A stretch of DNA of 64,000 nucleotides from Comamonadaceae bacterium (GCA_947476285.1 CANJPU010000027.1:1-64000); one strand, 5' to 3'. Shown: positions 37,635 to 47,351, counted from the first letter of the stretch. The notes: generated by a model not told the origin, from the sequence alone. Translations and numbers: made by a program.

Positions 37635-39991
37635 GCGGGTTGAGGACGGGGATCCGTTCCATCGAACGCTCCGTGCGCATGCAATGTTTCCAGCTCATCG
37701 TGCGATAGGCCAAGCTCGGCCAACACTTCGGCCGAGTGCTCCCCCAGGTCGGGCGCGCGGCCACGCACGGTGGCGATCGGCGGCTCAGCCCGCATGGGCG
37801 TTCCATAGATCGGCAATGGCCCAAGGATGTGGTGATCGACTTTCACGATCGACATCCGGGCCAGCGCATGCGCGTCTTCCAGCAGATGTTCGACGGCATA
37901 CACCGGTGCAGCCGGCACCCCAGCCTCGGCCAGCAAAGCGAAGGCACTTTGCGCTGAGCGCGCCGCGGCCCATGCACGGATCCAGTCCTCGATCTCGGCG
38001 CCGTGCTGTCGGCGCTCCGACGCATTGAGCGGCTTGGCCCATGAGGGGGCTTTGAGCACCTGGTGCAGCATCTGCCAATCGCCGTCGCAGCGAACCGCGA
38101 TGCTGATCCAGTCGTCTTCTCCCGCGGTTCGATAGATCCCATGGGGCGTGAATGCCACGTGCTCGTTGTGCACCGCCGGCCGTGCGCTGGCATCGATCTG
38201 GCGCGCCACCATCAAGGGGCCCAAATGATAGGCCGCGGATTCCATCATTGAGGTATCGACGATAACGCCCCGGCCACAGGACTGTGCGCGCCGCACAGCA
38301 GCCAGCGCGGCCAGCGAGGCAAAGAGCGCTGCGCTCACATCGCCCAGGTTCAGGGTGACCAAACCGATGGGCGGTTCGCTGCGGTATGCGCACAGCGCAT
38401 CGAGCCCGCCAAGGGCCGTGCTCTGTGCAGCATAGCCACGCAATGTGGCGTCAGGGCCTTTTTGTCCGCATATGCTGATGCGCACCATCACCAGATCGGG
38501 CTTGATGCGCGCGAACCATTCCGGCGAAAGTCCGAGCCGGTCCAGGGAGCCGGCCCCGAAGTTCTCAACGACCATGTCAGCCTGCGCGACCAGCCTGGCA
38601 AGCACCGTCTTGCCGGCCTCGCTCGCGATGTCAAGTACCAAGCTGCGCTTGCCGCGGTTCACGTTGTTGAAATGCGGCATGAGGTTGGGCAGAAGCCCGT
38701 CTTCATCTTCCGCAGGATCGATGTCGAGCAGGGGCACGCCCACCCGGGATGTGTCCAACTTGGACTTCGATTCGATCTTGATCACATCTGCTCCCAGGTC
38801 ACCCATGGTCTGTGCAACGAGCGGACCGCTCAAGACCCAGCCCAGGTCCAGCACGCGTATACCGGCAAGTGGCAGCGCCTGAGCAGACGGCACAGGCGCT
38901 GCCGCAGCTGGCGCGGCCGGCGGCTGTGTGCCTTCTGAGCCGAGTTCTGTCAGTGTGAAAGGGGGGCGCGGTACTTTCAGCTTGCCCCCCTCGTGCGAAC
39001 GCTCGACCATGAAGCCGCGGCTCGCGAGCTGGCGATCGACCAGCAGGTCGTCGATCGTCTGTACCGCTGCGAATGGAATGCCGTGCTGCACAGCGATTTC
39101 GCGCAGTTGGGCTTTGGTGTGCTGGCTCAGCCATGCGCCGACCAAGCGATCCAGTTCCTGGACGTGCTTCTCGCCGTTCACGCGGCGATCGGCAAACTCC
39201 GGTTGCGAGCCCCAGGCAGGATCGCCCATGATCTTCAATAGCTTCTTCCATTGACGACCCTGAAGGCACACCAGGGAGACTGCGCCATCCTTGCAAGGCA
39301 GCACGGTGAACGGATACGGATTTGGCTTGCGGGGGCCAGCACGGCGGGAGACATCGCCGACAAGCGCCGCCAGGCTGTACAGGCCGGCAACATGGTTTGT
39401 TGCCAGCACATCCGCTTCGGCAAGGTCAACCCGTGTAAGCCCTGGGCGCCGCAGCGAGGCAAGGGCCGAGATGGCAGCCATGACCCCGCCCTGGTAGGCG
39501 GCCAGCATGATCGGCGGTGCAATCGGCTCGCGCGCCGCATCGCCAACGTAGGCGGCGATCGCACCGTAGGCCATCAGGTTGAGCTCTGTTGCGGGCCGGC
39601 CAGCATAAGGGCCTTCTTGGCCGAAGGCTGACAAATGAACCCAGACAGCCTTGTCCTGCCCCAACATCTGCGCCCAGGGCGCGCAGTCGGTGCGCGTCTC
39701 GCCAGACGTGAAGAGGACGTCGAATGGCGCAGCCGCATGCGCCTGTTTCAGCTCATCCACACTGTGCGCAAGGGTCTTGCTCTGATCAAGGGCAATTGCC
39801 AGGGCGGCCAAGTCCAGCAATGGCACATCCGCAGGCTCATCCTCTGGGTGCGACTCAAGACGAAAGACTTCGGCGCCCAGATCAGCGAGCAACGCGCCCG
39901 CGACACGGACCGACAGTCGCCCCGGGATTTCCAACACGCGCAATCCGGCGAGCGGGCCCGAAGGTGACAGCGGGGGAAGTGCGACAGTCAC
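37631..39991 (-). CDS. Tandem-fused CaiB/BaiF CoA-transferase
   Basis: 786 residues holding two CaiB domains. The first, about 1-350, starts LAGLRVLEIPGRLS. The second, about 375-786, starts LAGIRVLDLGWVLSGPLVAQ. An Ala/Pro linker (PPAAPAAAAPVPSA) joins them. Both halves have the typical LDLAA or VLDIAS CoA-binding stretch, but the second is more complete (HFNNVNRGKRSLVLD, VRISICGQKGP). A single enzyme of this type normally acts as an interlocked dimer, so the fusion may form a pseudo-dimer. Start GTG 39991 lies 40 bases after an IclR-like palindrome. Confidence 0.86.
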   Translation of the reverse strand: MTVALPPLSPSGPLAGLRVLEIPGRLSVRVAGALLADLGAEVFRLESHPEDEPADVPLLDLAALAIALDQSKTLAHSVDELKQAHAAAPFDVLFTSGETRTDCAPWAQMLGQDKAVWVHLSAFGQEGPYAGRPATELNLMAYGAIAAYVGDAAREPIAPPIMLAAYQGGVMAAISALASLRRPGLTRVDLAEADVLATNHVAGLYSLAALVGDVSRRAGPRKPNPYPFTVLPCKDGAVSLVCLQGRQWKKLLKIMGDPAWGSQPEFADRRVNGEKHVQELDRLVGAWLSQHTKAQLREIAVQHGIPFAAVQTIDDLLVDRQLASRGFMVERSHEGGKLKVPRPPFTLTELGSEGTQPPAAPAAAAPVPSAQALPLAGIRVLDLGWVLSGPLVAQTMGDLGADVIKIESKSKLDTSRVGVPLLDIDPAEDEDGLLPNLMPHFNNVNRGKRSLVLDIASEAGKTVLARLVAQADMVVENFGAGSLDRLGLSPEWFARIKPDLVMVRISICGQKGPDATLRGYAAQSTALGGLDALCAYRSEPPIGLVTLNLGDVSAALFASLAALAAVRRAQSCGRGVIVDTSMMESAAYHLGPLMVARQIDASARPAVHNEHVAFTPHGIYRTAGEDDWISIAVRCDGDWQMLHQVLKAPSWAKPLNASERRQHGAEIEDWIRAWAAARSAQSAFALLAEAGVPAAPVYAVEHLLEDAHALARMSIVKVDHHILGPLPIYGTPMRAEPPIATVRGRAPDLGEHSAEVLAELGLSHDELETLHAHGAFDGTDPRPQPA

Positions 39992-40030
39992 ACCAGATCC
40001 TCATGTGATCGGCGTTGGATCATTCATAAA

Positions 40031-40046
40031 TGTCGTATATACGACA
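40031..40046. promoter_or_regulatory. 16-bp perfect palindrome, probable IclR operator
   Basis: TGTCGTATATACGACA is a perfect inverted repeat in the 131-bp gap between the IclR gene at 40123 and the CoA-transferase gene. Its place upstream of the 39991-to-30164 gene series fits an operator for that regulator. Confidence 0.6.
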
Positions 40047-40122
40047 AGATAGACGCGATACGGATAGTGTAGTGTCGCTCGTTAGAAGGGTCAAGAATGG
40101 CGGACGACTCAGGACCACGATT

Positions 40123-40956
40123 TCAGGCAGTCACTGCCACGCCGTAACCAAACGGATAGACGGTGCAGCCTACTCGTTGCGACAGGGTTCGCCCGGCGGC
40201 GTGCAGGGCGACGACCATTCGCGCTTCTTCTTCTTCGGTGACCGCATGGCTAGGGAAAGCCAAGCTGAGGGTGCCGATGGCCTCGGGCCCGCGACCGAAC
40301 ACCGGTGCCGATATCACCCCAAGGCCAGGTGTCGTTTCACCCCGCTGCACCGAATAGCCTTGGGCCCGCGCCTGATCGATCAGGCGGTCAATTTCAGCGG
40401 GCTCGGTCACTGTGAATTCAGAAATTCGTTCTAGTGGTTGCTGAACCCGCAGGCGCTGCGAGCGCTCTCGGTCTATGAAAGCCAACAAGACGCGACCCGC
40501 CGAAGTGGAGTGAACCGGCAGCCAGGTGCCCGCACGCCAGCCGGTATCGACAAACAAGGGGCCTTCGATTCCCAGAAGGTAAAGCACCCGGTCGCCGTCG
40601 AGCACCGACAGCCGGGCACTGTGGCCGGTTTTGTTGACCAAATCTCGCATCACCGGCATTGCACCTCGGCTGAGCGTATCGAAGGTGACGTAGCGCGAGC
40701 CCAGCACAAAGAGTCTGGCACCCGCCTGGTAGCGCCGTGATTCCACGTGCTGGCTGAGCAAGCCGAACTCGGCAAAGGTCGCCAGAACCTTTGACACTTG
40801 GCTCTTGGACAGCTTGCAGCGCTCGGCGAGCTCACCCACTCCAAAATCTTGTCGCTCGCCGGCAAATTCCATCAGCACACGCAAAGCCGAACGCAGGGAT
40901 TTCATGCCCTCGGCATCTGCCCCCGCGCTCGACTTGTCGGTCAGGTCTTGCTCCAT
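40123..40956 (-). CDS. IclR family transcriptional regulator
   Basis: 277 residues. The winged helix-turn-helix is at about 18-75 (SALRVLMEFAGERQDFGVGELAERC) and the effector domain follows, with STSAGRVLLAF near 150 and GYSVQRGETTPGL near 215. It starts three bases after the stop of the Fe-ADH gene and reads toward the palindrome at 40031. It probably controls the following CoA-transferase operon. The ligand is likely an acid or CoA ester of this pathway, which is inference. Confidence 0.9.
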   Translation of the reverse strand: MEQDLTDKSSAGADAEGMKSLRSALRVLMEFAGERQDFGVGELAERCKLSKSQVSKVLATFAEFGLLSQHVESRRYQAGARLFVLGSRYVTFDTLSRGAMPVMRDLVNKTGHSARLSVLDGDRVLYLLGIEGPLFVDTGWRAGTWLPVHSTSAGRVLLAFIDRERSQRLRVQQPLERISEFTVTEPAEIDRLIDQARAQGYSVQRGETTPGLGVISAPVFGRGPEAIGTLSLAFPSHAVTEEEEARMVVALHAAGRTLSQRVGCTVYPFGYGVAVTA

Positions 40957-40959
40957 GAT

Positions 40960-42186
40960 TTACCACGCCTGTTTCAAGAGTTGAAGGATGGCCTCTGCAC
41001 TGACGGTTCGACGCGGGTTGAAATACGTGCCCCGATCGACCAGCGCGTGATCGGCAATCAGAGGCAACAAAGAAATATCAAGCCCCGTGTCCCGCAACCG
41101 TGTCGGCACCTTTGCGCTTACCTGTAGTTCGCGCACCTTTTGAATGGCGGCCTGAGCTTGCTCTGCTTCAGTGCCCTGCATCACACCCATCGCCTGCGCC
41201 ATGCCGGCGAGTTCAGTCTGCGCCACCGGCAGGTTATAGAGCATCACGTGCGGCAACATGATCGAATTGGCCACCCCATGGGACAACCCGCCAGCCGCGC
41301 CCAGGCAATGGCATATGGCGTGATGAATACCCACCCGCGCGTTCGATATCACCATTCCCGAAAGGTGCGCCGCGTTGAGCACACCTGCGCGCGCGTCGAT
41401 GTCCTTTGGATTGGCCACCATTCTCGGCAGTGCGTCCATGAACAGGCGTATGCCGTGCAGCGCCAATGCGTCGGAGATTGGGTTTCGAAGGCGAGAGTAC
41501 AGGCCTTCGACACAATGGGCGAAACCGTTCATGGCGGTGGTGGCCATCACGGCCACTGGCACTTCCACGTTCGCCTCAGGGTCCAGCACGATCAAGCGGC
41601 TTGCCAGCGTGTTGTCCCAGAACAGGAGCTTGCGGCCGTCGTTGTCACGAATGCCCAGGCCTGGCGTCACCTCAGCAGCCGAGGCGGTGGTCACCACCGT
41701 GATGACGGGTAGCTTAGGCGCCGGCAATGGCTTGGGGAAAAACCGATCTGGTGGCTCGAAGCGACTCGCATGCTCTTGCAGGCGCCCGCCCTCGCCAAGC
41801 AAAATCGCAATGCCCTTGGCGCTGTCGGATGCGCTGCCCCCGCCCACCGCCACGAGGCCATCGACGCGATGTTCGCGTGCGAGTTGCGCGCCCCGCGTGA
41901 CCATATCGACAGCAGAGTGCTCGACCACCTGATCGAACACCAGTACCGCGCGTGGACCCAACGCAGCCAGCACGCGATCAAACAACTTGCTTCGTCGGGT
42001 GTTGCCGCCACACACGACCATCACTCGCTCGCATCCCAGCGCCTTGGCTTCTGCCCCAAGCGTGTCGATCGCGCCAGGTCTGTGGACTACGCGTGTGCCG
42101 GTGTTGCGATAGTCGAGCCAACCCGCCGGAAGGATATCGGGTGCGCGCTCGGCTGAGGCAGCCAATGGAGTCAGGTCTTGCGTCAT
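40960..42186 (-). CDS. Iron-containing alcohol dehydrogenase, maleylacetate reductase-like
   Basis: 408 residues from ATG 42186. A GTG at 42207 overlaps the permease stop and could be the true start. It belongs to the Fe-ADH group: NAD-site GGGSASDSAKG near 107, TTASAAEVTPG near 150, and metal-ligand histidines in NGFAHCVEGLYS and HHAICHCLG. Maleylacetate reductases and butanol-dehydrogenase-like enzymes share this fold. With enolase-superfamily and dioxygenase genes close by, a reductase role in a ring-cleavage route is plausible. The specific substrate is not readable. Confidence 0.83.
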   Translation of the reverse strand: MTQDLTPLAASAERAPDILPAGWLDYRNTGTRVVHRPGAIDTLGAEAKALGCERVMVVCGGNTRRSKLFDRVLAALGPRAVLVFDQVVEHSAVDMVTRGAQLAREHRVDGLVAVGGGSASDSAKGIAILLGEGGRLQEHASRFEPPDRFFPKPLPAPKLPVITVVTTASAAEVTPGLGIRDNDGRKLLFWDNTLASRLIVLDPEANVEVPVAVMATTAMNGFAHCVEGLYSRLRNPISDALALHGIRLFMDALPRMVANPKDIDARAGVLNAAHLSGMVISNARVGIHHAICHCLGAAGGLSHGVANSIMLPHVMLYNLPVAQTELAGMAQAMGVMQGTEAEQAQAAIQKVRELQVSAKVPTRLRDTGLDISLLPLIADHALVDRGTYFNPRRTVSAEAILQLLKQAW

Positions 42187-42203
42187 GAATGTGTCTGATA
42201 TGT

Positions 42204-42995
42204 TCACTGCTTGTTCGACCAGTGATCCTGGGCGTTGGCGTCCCAAAAGACGATTTTTCGGTGGGCCCAATCGGCCAGCAGATACAGGCTCACCCCGAAA
42301 GAGCTGAGGATCAAGAGAATGGCAAATACGCCGGGTGTGTCGAGCTTGAACATCAACTGGCTCATCAGATAGCCAAGCCCCGCTTCCGCACCTACAAACT
42401 CTGCCGCTATCGCGCCCAGCAAGGCAAGCACCACGGCCGTTTTCATACCTGCGAAGATGTACGGCGCGGCGCTGGGCAGCCGAACCCAGATCAGCTCATG
42501 CCGCCACCCGCCTTTGAGAGAGCGTATCAAGGCAATGCGGTCGGAATCCACCGCACGCAAGCCCACAATCACGTTGACCAACACGGGGAAGATCGCAACG
42601 ATCATGGTGATGAGTATCTTGGACTCAATGCCAAAGCCCACCCAGATCATCATGAGCGGCGCCAAGGCGATCTTCGGCATGGTCTGCAGCGCGAGCAGGT
42701 AGGGGTAGACCATCACCTCGAAGGTACGCGAGAGCGCAATGGGCACGCCCACCAAAATGCCGAAGCTCACCCCAAGCACGTAGCCCATGACGACTTCCTG
42801 CGCGGTCACGGCGATATGCTTTTGAAACATGCCGGTACGAAAGCCCTCGCTCAGCGATTTCAGAATGTCTGAGGGTTTGGGCAGAATCATCTGCTGCACC
42901 TTGAACACATGCACCGCAATCTCCCAGGCGCCAATCAGCGCGATGAAGAGTAACAAGGGTCCACCGATGCGAAACCAGCGGCTTGTGACATTCAT
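42204..42995 (-). CDS. ABC transporter permease (SsuC/TauC type)
   Basis: 263 residues with about six membrane segments and the BPD_transp_1 loop EFVGAEAGLGYLMSQ near 200. This type works with NMT1/SsuA-like binding proteins to import sulfonates, nitrate, pyrimidine precursors or aromatic acids. It overlaps the ATPase gene by four bases (ATGA). Its binding protein lies four genes upstream at 46111, in the same direction. Confidence 0.9.
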   Translation of the reverse strand: MNVTSRWFRIGGPLLLFIALIGAWEIAVHVFKVQQMILPKPSDILKSLSEGFRTGMFQKHIAVTAQEVVMGYVLGVSFGILVGVPIALSRTFEVMVYPYLLALQTMPKIALAPLMMIWVGFGIESKILITMIVAIFPVLVNVIVGLRAVDSDRIALIRSLKGGWRHELIWVRLPSAAPYIFAGMKTAVVLALLGAIAAEFVGAEAGLGYLMSQLMFKLDTPGVFAILLILSSFGVSLYLLADWAHRKIVFWDANAQDHWSNKQ

Positions 42996-43831
42996 TTCGG
43001 ATTCCTCCCGTACAAGCAGGCGCGAACCTCGCTCGAATACTGGGCAAACTTGCCCGAGTCGATGGTGATCAGGTCGCGCGGCCGAGGCAGATCAACTCGG
43101 ATGTCAGCCAGCACGCGGCCGGGTCGGGCACTCATCACCAAGATGCGATCCGCCAGAAAGACGGCCTCGCTGATCGAGTGGGTGACGAAGACCACAGATT
43201 TTTGATTGAGCATCCAGATGCGTTGCAACTCTGCGTTCATGGTCTCGCGCGTCAGCGCATCGAGCGCGCCGAAGGGTTCATCCATCAACAAGAGCGCTGG
43301 GTCGTGCACCAGCGCCCGCGCCATGCCCACACGCTGCTGCATTCCTCCGGACAGCTCGCTGGGGTATCGATCAGCGAATTCCTCCAGCCCAACCACTTTC
43401 AACAATGCGCGGGCTCGATCTTCCCAGCCGGCCCGCCCCGCCCTGCCCTGCACGCGCAAGGGCAGCAGCACGTTTCCAAGAATGGTCAGCCAAGGAAGCA
43501 AGGTGGCGCTTTGAAACACGAAGCCAATGTCGTCACGCGCAAGCCCGATCTTTTCGGAACCGATGCGGCCCTGTCCGCCGCTGGGTGGCACCAATCCCGC
43601 CAGCACTTTGAGCAAGGTTGATTTCCCGCAGCCGCTGGGACCGACGATCACGCAAAATTCGCCATCCCATAGCTGGAAGTCCATGCGGTCAATCGCCAGC
43701 AGAGGCTCGCCATTGCGCGTCCGATAGCTGACCTCAAGCTCCTTGATGTCAACGAAGGGCCTGCCTGCCTGCTGTTCAGGTGCTACCTGATCGGGCGGGA
43801 CCGCGGACTCGGTGGAACTGGATGATTGCAT
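42992..43831 (-). CDS. ABC transporter ATP-binding protein (SsuB/TauB type)
   Basis: 279 residues. Walker A GPSGCGKST near 65, signature LSGGMQQRVGMARAL near 165, Walker B LLLMDEPFGALD and the switch His in VTHSISEA are all present. The N-terminal ~25 residues are a polar tail. It follows the enolase-superfamily gene by 42 bases. The three transporter genes together form a complete importer. Confidence 0.93.
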   Translation of the reverse strand: MQSSSSTESAVPPDQVAPEQQAGRPFVDIKELEVSYRTRNGEPLLAIDRMDFQLWDGEFCVIVGPSGCGKSTLLKVLAGLVPPSGGQGRIGSEKIGLARDDIGFVFQSATLLPWLTILGNVLLPLRVQGRAGRAGWEDRARALLKVVGLEEFADRYPSELSGGMQQRVGMARALVHDPALLLMDEPFGALDALTRETMNAELQRIWMLNQKSVVFVTHSISEAVFLADRILVMSARPGRVLADIRVDLPRPRDLITIDSGKFAQYSSEVRACLYGRNPK

Positions 43832-43873
43832 TTGATTTGTGAATCTTTGAAGAATGGTGTTGGGTCTGGCCGC

Positions 43874-44974
43874 TCAATCGACGCGGTAGCGAGACAGCTT
43901 GGCCGCATCCAGGCGAACACCCAGTCCTGGCGCCTCGCTCGCCCGCATCCGGCCCCCTACGATGGGTGGCAATGCGTCATCTTCCAGCAGGTCAGCCACC
44001 GTGTTGAGGTGAAAGCCCAGTTCGGCCGGCTGACTGGCCGTTGCACGGTGAGCCACGGTGAAATGCAGCGCAGCCAGGATGCCCAGCGTGCTGTCGCCCT
44101 GGCTTGCAATGACGTTGCGAATACGAAGCGCCGCGCATTGAGCCACAATGTTGCGCGAGATGCGAAAACCGGTTCGTGCCGTCTTGATCCCCACGAGCTG
44201 AACGAATCCATCGGCGACCTCTCGGGCAACTTCGGCTGGATTGCGGCAGCTTTCATCGCCCATGATGGGCACGCGCGTGTGCTTCTGAACCAGGGCTCGT
44301 CCAGGTCGGTCGTCTCGATGCACCGGCTCTTCGGCCCAGGCCATGCCAATCTCATATCCGGCGTCCAGCACCCGCAGTGCGTCGGATGCGTTGAGCCCTG
44401 AATTGCCATCCACATACAAGGTGACATCGGGCAAGGCCTGTCGCAGTGTGTGCAGCATGGCAACGTCCTGTCGTGCGTCCACGCCCACCTTCAGCTTGAA
44501 GCTGTCGATGCCATAGCGTTCCCGCACTGCCAGAGCTTCATCCGCCATGGCTTGCGGCGCCCCGTAGCCGCAGATGTAGGTCACGCGCGCGCTCGTATCC
44601 CAGCCACCCAGCAAGCGGTGACACGGCACGCCCATCGCCTGTCCGGCGATGTCGTGCATGGCTATGTCAAGCGCGCCTTTGATGGTGTCGTTGTGCTCGA
44701 CCTGGTCGAACGCCGCCCAAGCCCTCTCAAAGCCCATCGGGTCCTGGCCCACCAAAGCTGGGGCAAACCATTGGCGCACGGCCGCGAGCATGCTCGCCTG
44801 CGATTCGCCGTAGAAGAACGGTCGTGACGGTGCCTCAGCGCTTCCAATCAAGCCCTCATCCGTGTGCACCTGCACCAGCACATGCTCGCTGACCGTGAGC
44901 GTGCCCCCGGCATAGCGCACCGGGTTCTTCATAGGCAGATTGAAGGGGATGCAGTCGATCCGAGTGATTTGCAT
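43874..44974 (-). CDS. Enolase-superfamily enzyme (muconate cycloisomerase/mandelate racemase type) I
   Basis: 366 residues from ATG 44974; a TTG at 44992 is less likely. The capping domain is about 1-120 and the barrel about 125-366. Catalytic-type residues are the KLK pair in SFKLKVGVD, metal ligands in YVDGNSG, WAEEPV and MGDES, and the IKTARTG strand on the opposite side, where muconate cycloisomerases place a Lys. It lies between the second such gene and the transporter genes. The reaction may be cycloisomerisation or a dehydratase/racemase step on an acid. Confidence 0.85.
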   Translation of the reverse strand: MQITRIDCIPFNLPMKNPVRYAGGTLTVSEHVLVQVHTDEGLIGSAEAPSRPFFYGESQASMLAAVRQWFAPALVGQDPMGFERAWAAFDQVEHNDTIKGALDIAMHDIAGQAMGVPCHRLLGGWDTSARVTYICGYGAPQAMADEALAVRERYGIDSFKLKVGVDARQDVAMLHTLRQALPDVTLYVDGNSGLNASDALRVLDAGYEIGMAWAEEPVHRDDRPGRALVQKHTRVPIMGDESCRNPAEVAREVADGFVQLVGIKTARTGFRISRNIVAQCAALRIRNVIASQGDSTLGILAALHFTVAHRATASQPAELGFHLNTVADLLEDDALPPIVGGRMRASEAPGLGVRLDAAKLSRYRVD

Positions 44975-45010
44975 GTTTGATTTCAGGTTCAATCGCTGTC
45001 AAGCGCGTGC

Positions 45011-46111
45011 TTACCCGCGCGCGCTCATGTGTGCCTGCACAAGCGCCTCGTCGATGGGCAAGCCCAGGCCTGGGCCAGTGGGCGCTGCGACCTCACCCTT
45101 GATGATGTCCAGCGAGCCCTGCCAGATGGACGGCCAACCCGGCCATAGCTCCACACCCGATGCGTTTGGCGTGGCGCACATCAAGTGCACATTGAGCTCG
45201 GGATAAACATGCCCCGCCATTTCAATGCCTGCTATTTCCGCGGCAGCCGCGATTTTTCGCCAGCCTGTGATGCCGCCAACGCGCTGCAGGTTGGGCATCA
45301 AGATGTCGCAGGATCGTTCGCTGATAGCGCGGCCCGCTGCCGCGACCCCGAACAGGTTCTCGCCAGTTGCCAGATCCATTGAGATGGCGCTGCGCACCTG
45401 TGCATGGCCGTAAAAGTCGTCGGCGCGCACCGGCTCCTCCAGCCAGCGCAGCTCGCAATCGTCCATGGCGCGTGCCCAGCGAATCGCGCCTTTTGCGCTC
45501 CACTGCTGATTGCCATCCACTGCGATAGAAACTTTCGCTCCGACCGCATCGCGCACAGCCAGGATTCGCTCGCGGTCACCCTCGATGCCGTGTCCGGCCT
45601 TGATCTTGATGGCGGTGTGCCCCTTGGCGACAAAACCTTCGGCTTCACGGCACAAGGCATCGATTGACAGGGAAAGGGAGCCGCCGCTGGCATAGGCGTT
45701 TGTCTTCTCGCGCGCACCACCGAGCAATTGCCACAGCGGTTTGCCAAGGCACTTTCCAGCCAGGTCCCACAAGGCCATATCAATTGCCGACAACGCCGCC
45801 AAGGCAACCCCAGTGGGCCCCGCGATGGCAAGCAGTTGGTGCATCTCGCGCCAGTGCCGTTCTATGGCGAGCGTCTCCATACCGATTCGGGTATCGCCAA
45901 GCGATCGGGCGATGTGCAGAACGGGCAGAGCGTCGGCCGCTCCAAAAGCAAAGGCGACTCCGGCCCCCTCAACGCCCTGGTCATCGCGGATACGCACCAA
46001 CACCACGTCCACACTATCGATCAGCCTGATCGCAGCCCGAAATGGCGGCGATAGGGGAAAGCACAAGGCCGTTGTGCTGATCGATGCAATGCGGGACGCT
46101 GCAGTAGACAT
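45011..46111 (-). CDS. Enolase-superfamily enzyme (mandelate racemase/muconate lactonizing type) II
   Basis: 366 residues. The barrel has AIKIKAGHG (KxK base pair), AVDGNQQW, WLEEPV and ATGENL as metal and base motifs, and HVYPELNVHL near 295, where mandelate-racemase-like members carry a catalytic His. It therefore differs in chemistry from its neighbour at 43874. It overlaps the binding-protein gene by one base (TGATG). Acid-sugar dehydratase or racemase activity is possible. Confidence 0.85.
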   Translation of the reverse strand: MSTAASRIASISTTALCFPLSPPFRAAIRLIDSVDVVLVRIRDDQGVEGAGVAFAFGAADALPVLHIARSLGDTRIGMETLAIERHWREMHQLLAIAGPTGVALAALSAIDMALWDLAGKCLGKPLWQLLGGAREKTNAYASGGSLSLSIDALCREAEGFVAKGHTAIKIKAGHGIEGDRERILAVRDAVGAKVSIAVDGNQQWSAKGAIRWARAMDDCELRWLEEPVRADDFYGHAQVRSAISMDLATGENLFGVAAAGRAISERSCDILMPNLQRVGGITGWRKIAAAAEIAGIEMAGHVYPELNVHLMCATPNASGVELWPGWPSIWQGSLDIIKGEVAAPTGPGLGLPIDEALVQAHMSARG

Positions 46112-47220
46112 CAGCCCTTGAATTCGCGCGCCCGACGGCGGACTTGCGCGACATCGAAGCGGTTGATCTCGTCGATCAATTCGTTGCTGTAGATCGATTT
46201 TGGATCGAGTTGCTTGTCCACATCCCCAATCTTCTTGAGCATGTTGACGTAGGTGTTGACGTCCACTTCATGCATGAAGCCCCATTTGTCGCGCTTGACC
46301 ACCATGTTGTCGATGCGCATGTTGGTCAGGCGGGCCATCAGCGAGCGCCGGCCCAGCGCGAGCGCGGTGGCGTCGTCCACATTCGATGGGCGCTGCTCAG
46401 GATAGCGCTTGAAGTGAATGCGAACCGCAGCGTCCGGGTTCTCCAGCGCAAAAACGGTGCTCTTGGCGTGCGCGCGGCCCAGGCGAATCAAGGCATCGCG
46501 CTTGTTCTTGAGCGTCTCTGGCTTGACAACCAAAGCAGTCTGGAAACTGATTCTGTCTGACAAGGGCGAGGTAAGAATGCGCAGCTTGTATTTTTCGGGG
46601 TTGACGCTTTCAATGGCCGAATAAACGCTGTCGTACATTGCGAGCGCATCGACCTGCTTGGTCAGCCAAAGTGCAGCGGCCGCCTGTGCGCCGTAGCCCA
46701 CGTCGACAAAGGTCACGGAGTTGGGGTCAATGCCCGCGTCTTCCAGCACTGCCTTGACGATGGGCACGGTGGCAGTGGCCTGGCCGATCACGCCGAGCTT
46801 CTTGCCTTTCAGATCAACAAGACTACGGATCGGGCTTTCCGCGGGAACAGCCGGCATCTGGAAATTTTGCGTGATCATGTTGTAGAAAGCCACCAGCGGG
46901 GAGCCCTTGGATGCCGGCACCATCAGACCCACTGAGGTACCGGCGTGCACGATATCGGCCTGCCCTGTAATGACCAACTGAGCCCCCAGAGCAGATCCGC
47001 GCGCCGACTTAAGTTCGACGTCCAATCCTTCTTCTTCGAAGAAACCTGCCGCGTAGGGCACTGAAGTCTGGGTAGCCGTGCCCACTTCAAAGGTGGCGGA
47101 TGACACCACCCAAACAAGTTTCTGCTTGGCTCCTTGAGACCAGGAGAGCCCGGGAAGTCCAGAGGTGGCTGCCGCAGCGGCGCTACCAAGAAGCTGTCGA
47201 CGGGTAAACGAATTGGACAT
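46111..47220 (-). CDS. ABC transporter substrate-binding protein, NMT1/SsuA-like, with Tat signal
   Basis: 369 residues. The N-terminus MSNSFTRRQLLGSAAAAATS has a twin-arginine motif and a short hydrophobic run, suggesting export by the Tat system. The rest is an NMT1/THI5-like periplasmic binding protein (AAGFFEEEGLDVELKSA near 58, GQADIVHAGTSVGLMVP near 85, DLKGKKLGVIG near 137). It is the first gene of the leftward array. The partner ATPase and permease are at 42992 and 42204. Confidence 0.9.
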   Translation of the reverse strand: MSNSFTRRQLLGSAAAAATSGLPGLSWSQGAKQKLVWVVSSATFEVGTATQTSVPYAAGFFEEEGLDVELKSARGSALGAQLVITGQADIVHAGTSVGLMVPASKGSPLVAFYNMITQNFQMPAVPAESPIRSLVDLKGKKLGVIGQATATVPIVKAVLEDAGIDPNSVTFVDVGYGAQAAAALWLTKQVDALAMYDSVYSAIESVNPEKYKLRILTSPLSDRISFQTALVVKPETLKNKRDALIRLGRAHAKSTVFALENPDAAVRIHFKRYPEQRPSNVDDATALALGRRSLMARLTNMRIDNMVVKRDKWGFMHEVDVNTYVNMLKKIGDVDKQLDPKSIYSNELIDEINRFDVAQVRRRAREFKG

Positions 47221-47351
47221 AAGATCCCCTCATTGAAAAGCTCAAAACAGAGTTTCCCAATAATAAACTGCGTACTTGAACTGCAAAAGGAATTTTTCGG
47301 TTTCGAAGTCCGTGTTTGCCCTTAGCTTCAAAGCCTTCACGAGGGAAATAG
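47221..47351. promoter_or_regulatory. Divergent promoter region with a GTTTCCC half site
   Basis: 131 bases separate the binding-protein gene (left) and the cyclase gene (right). An agtttccc half site (47251-47258) matches the half of the larger inverted repeats at 49266 and 52274. A GAGGGAAA ribosome site precedes the cyclase ATG. I could not place a convincing -35/-10 pair. Confidence 0.4.
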
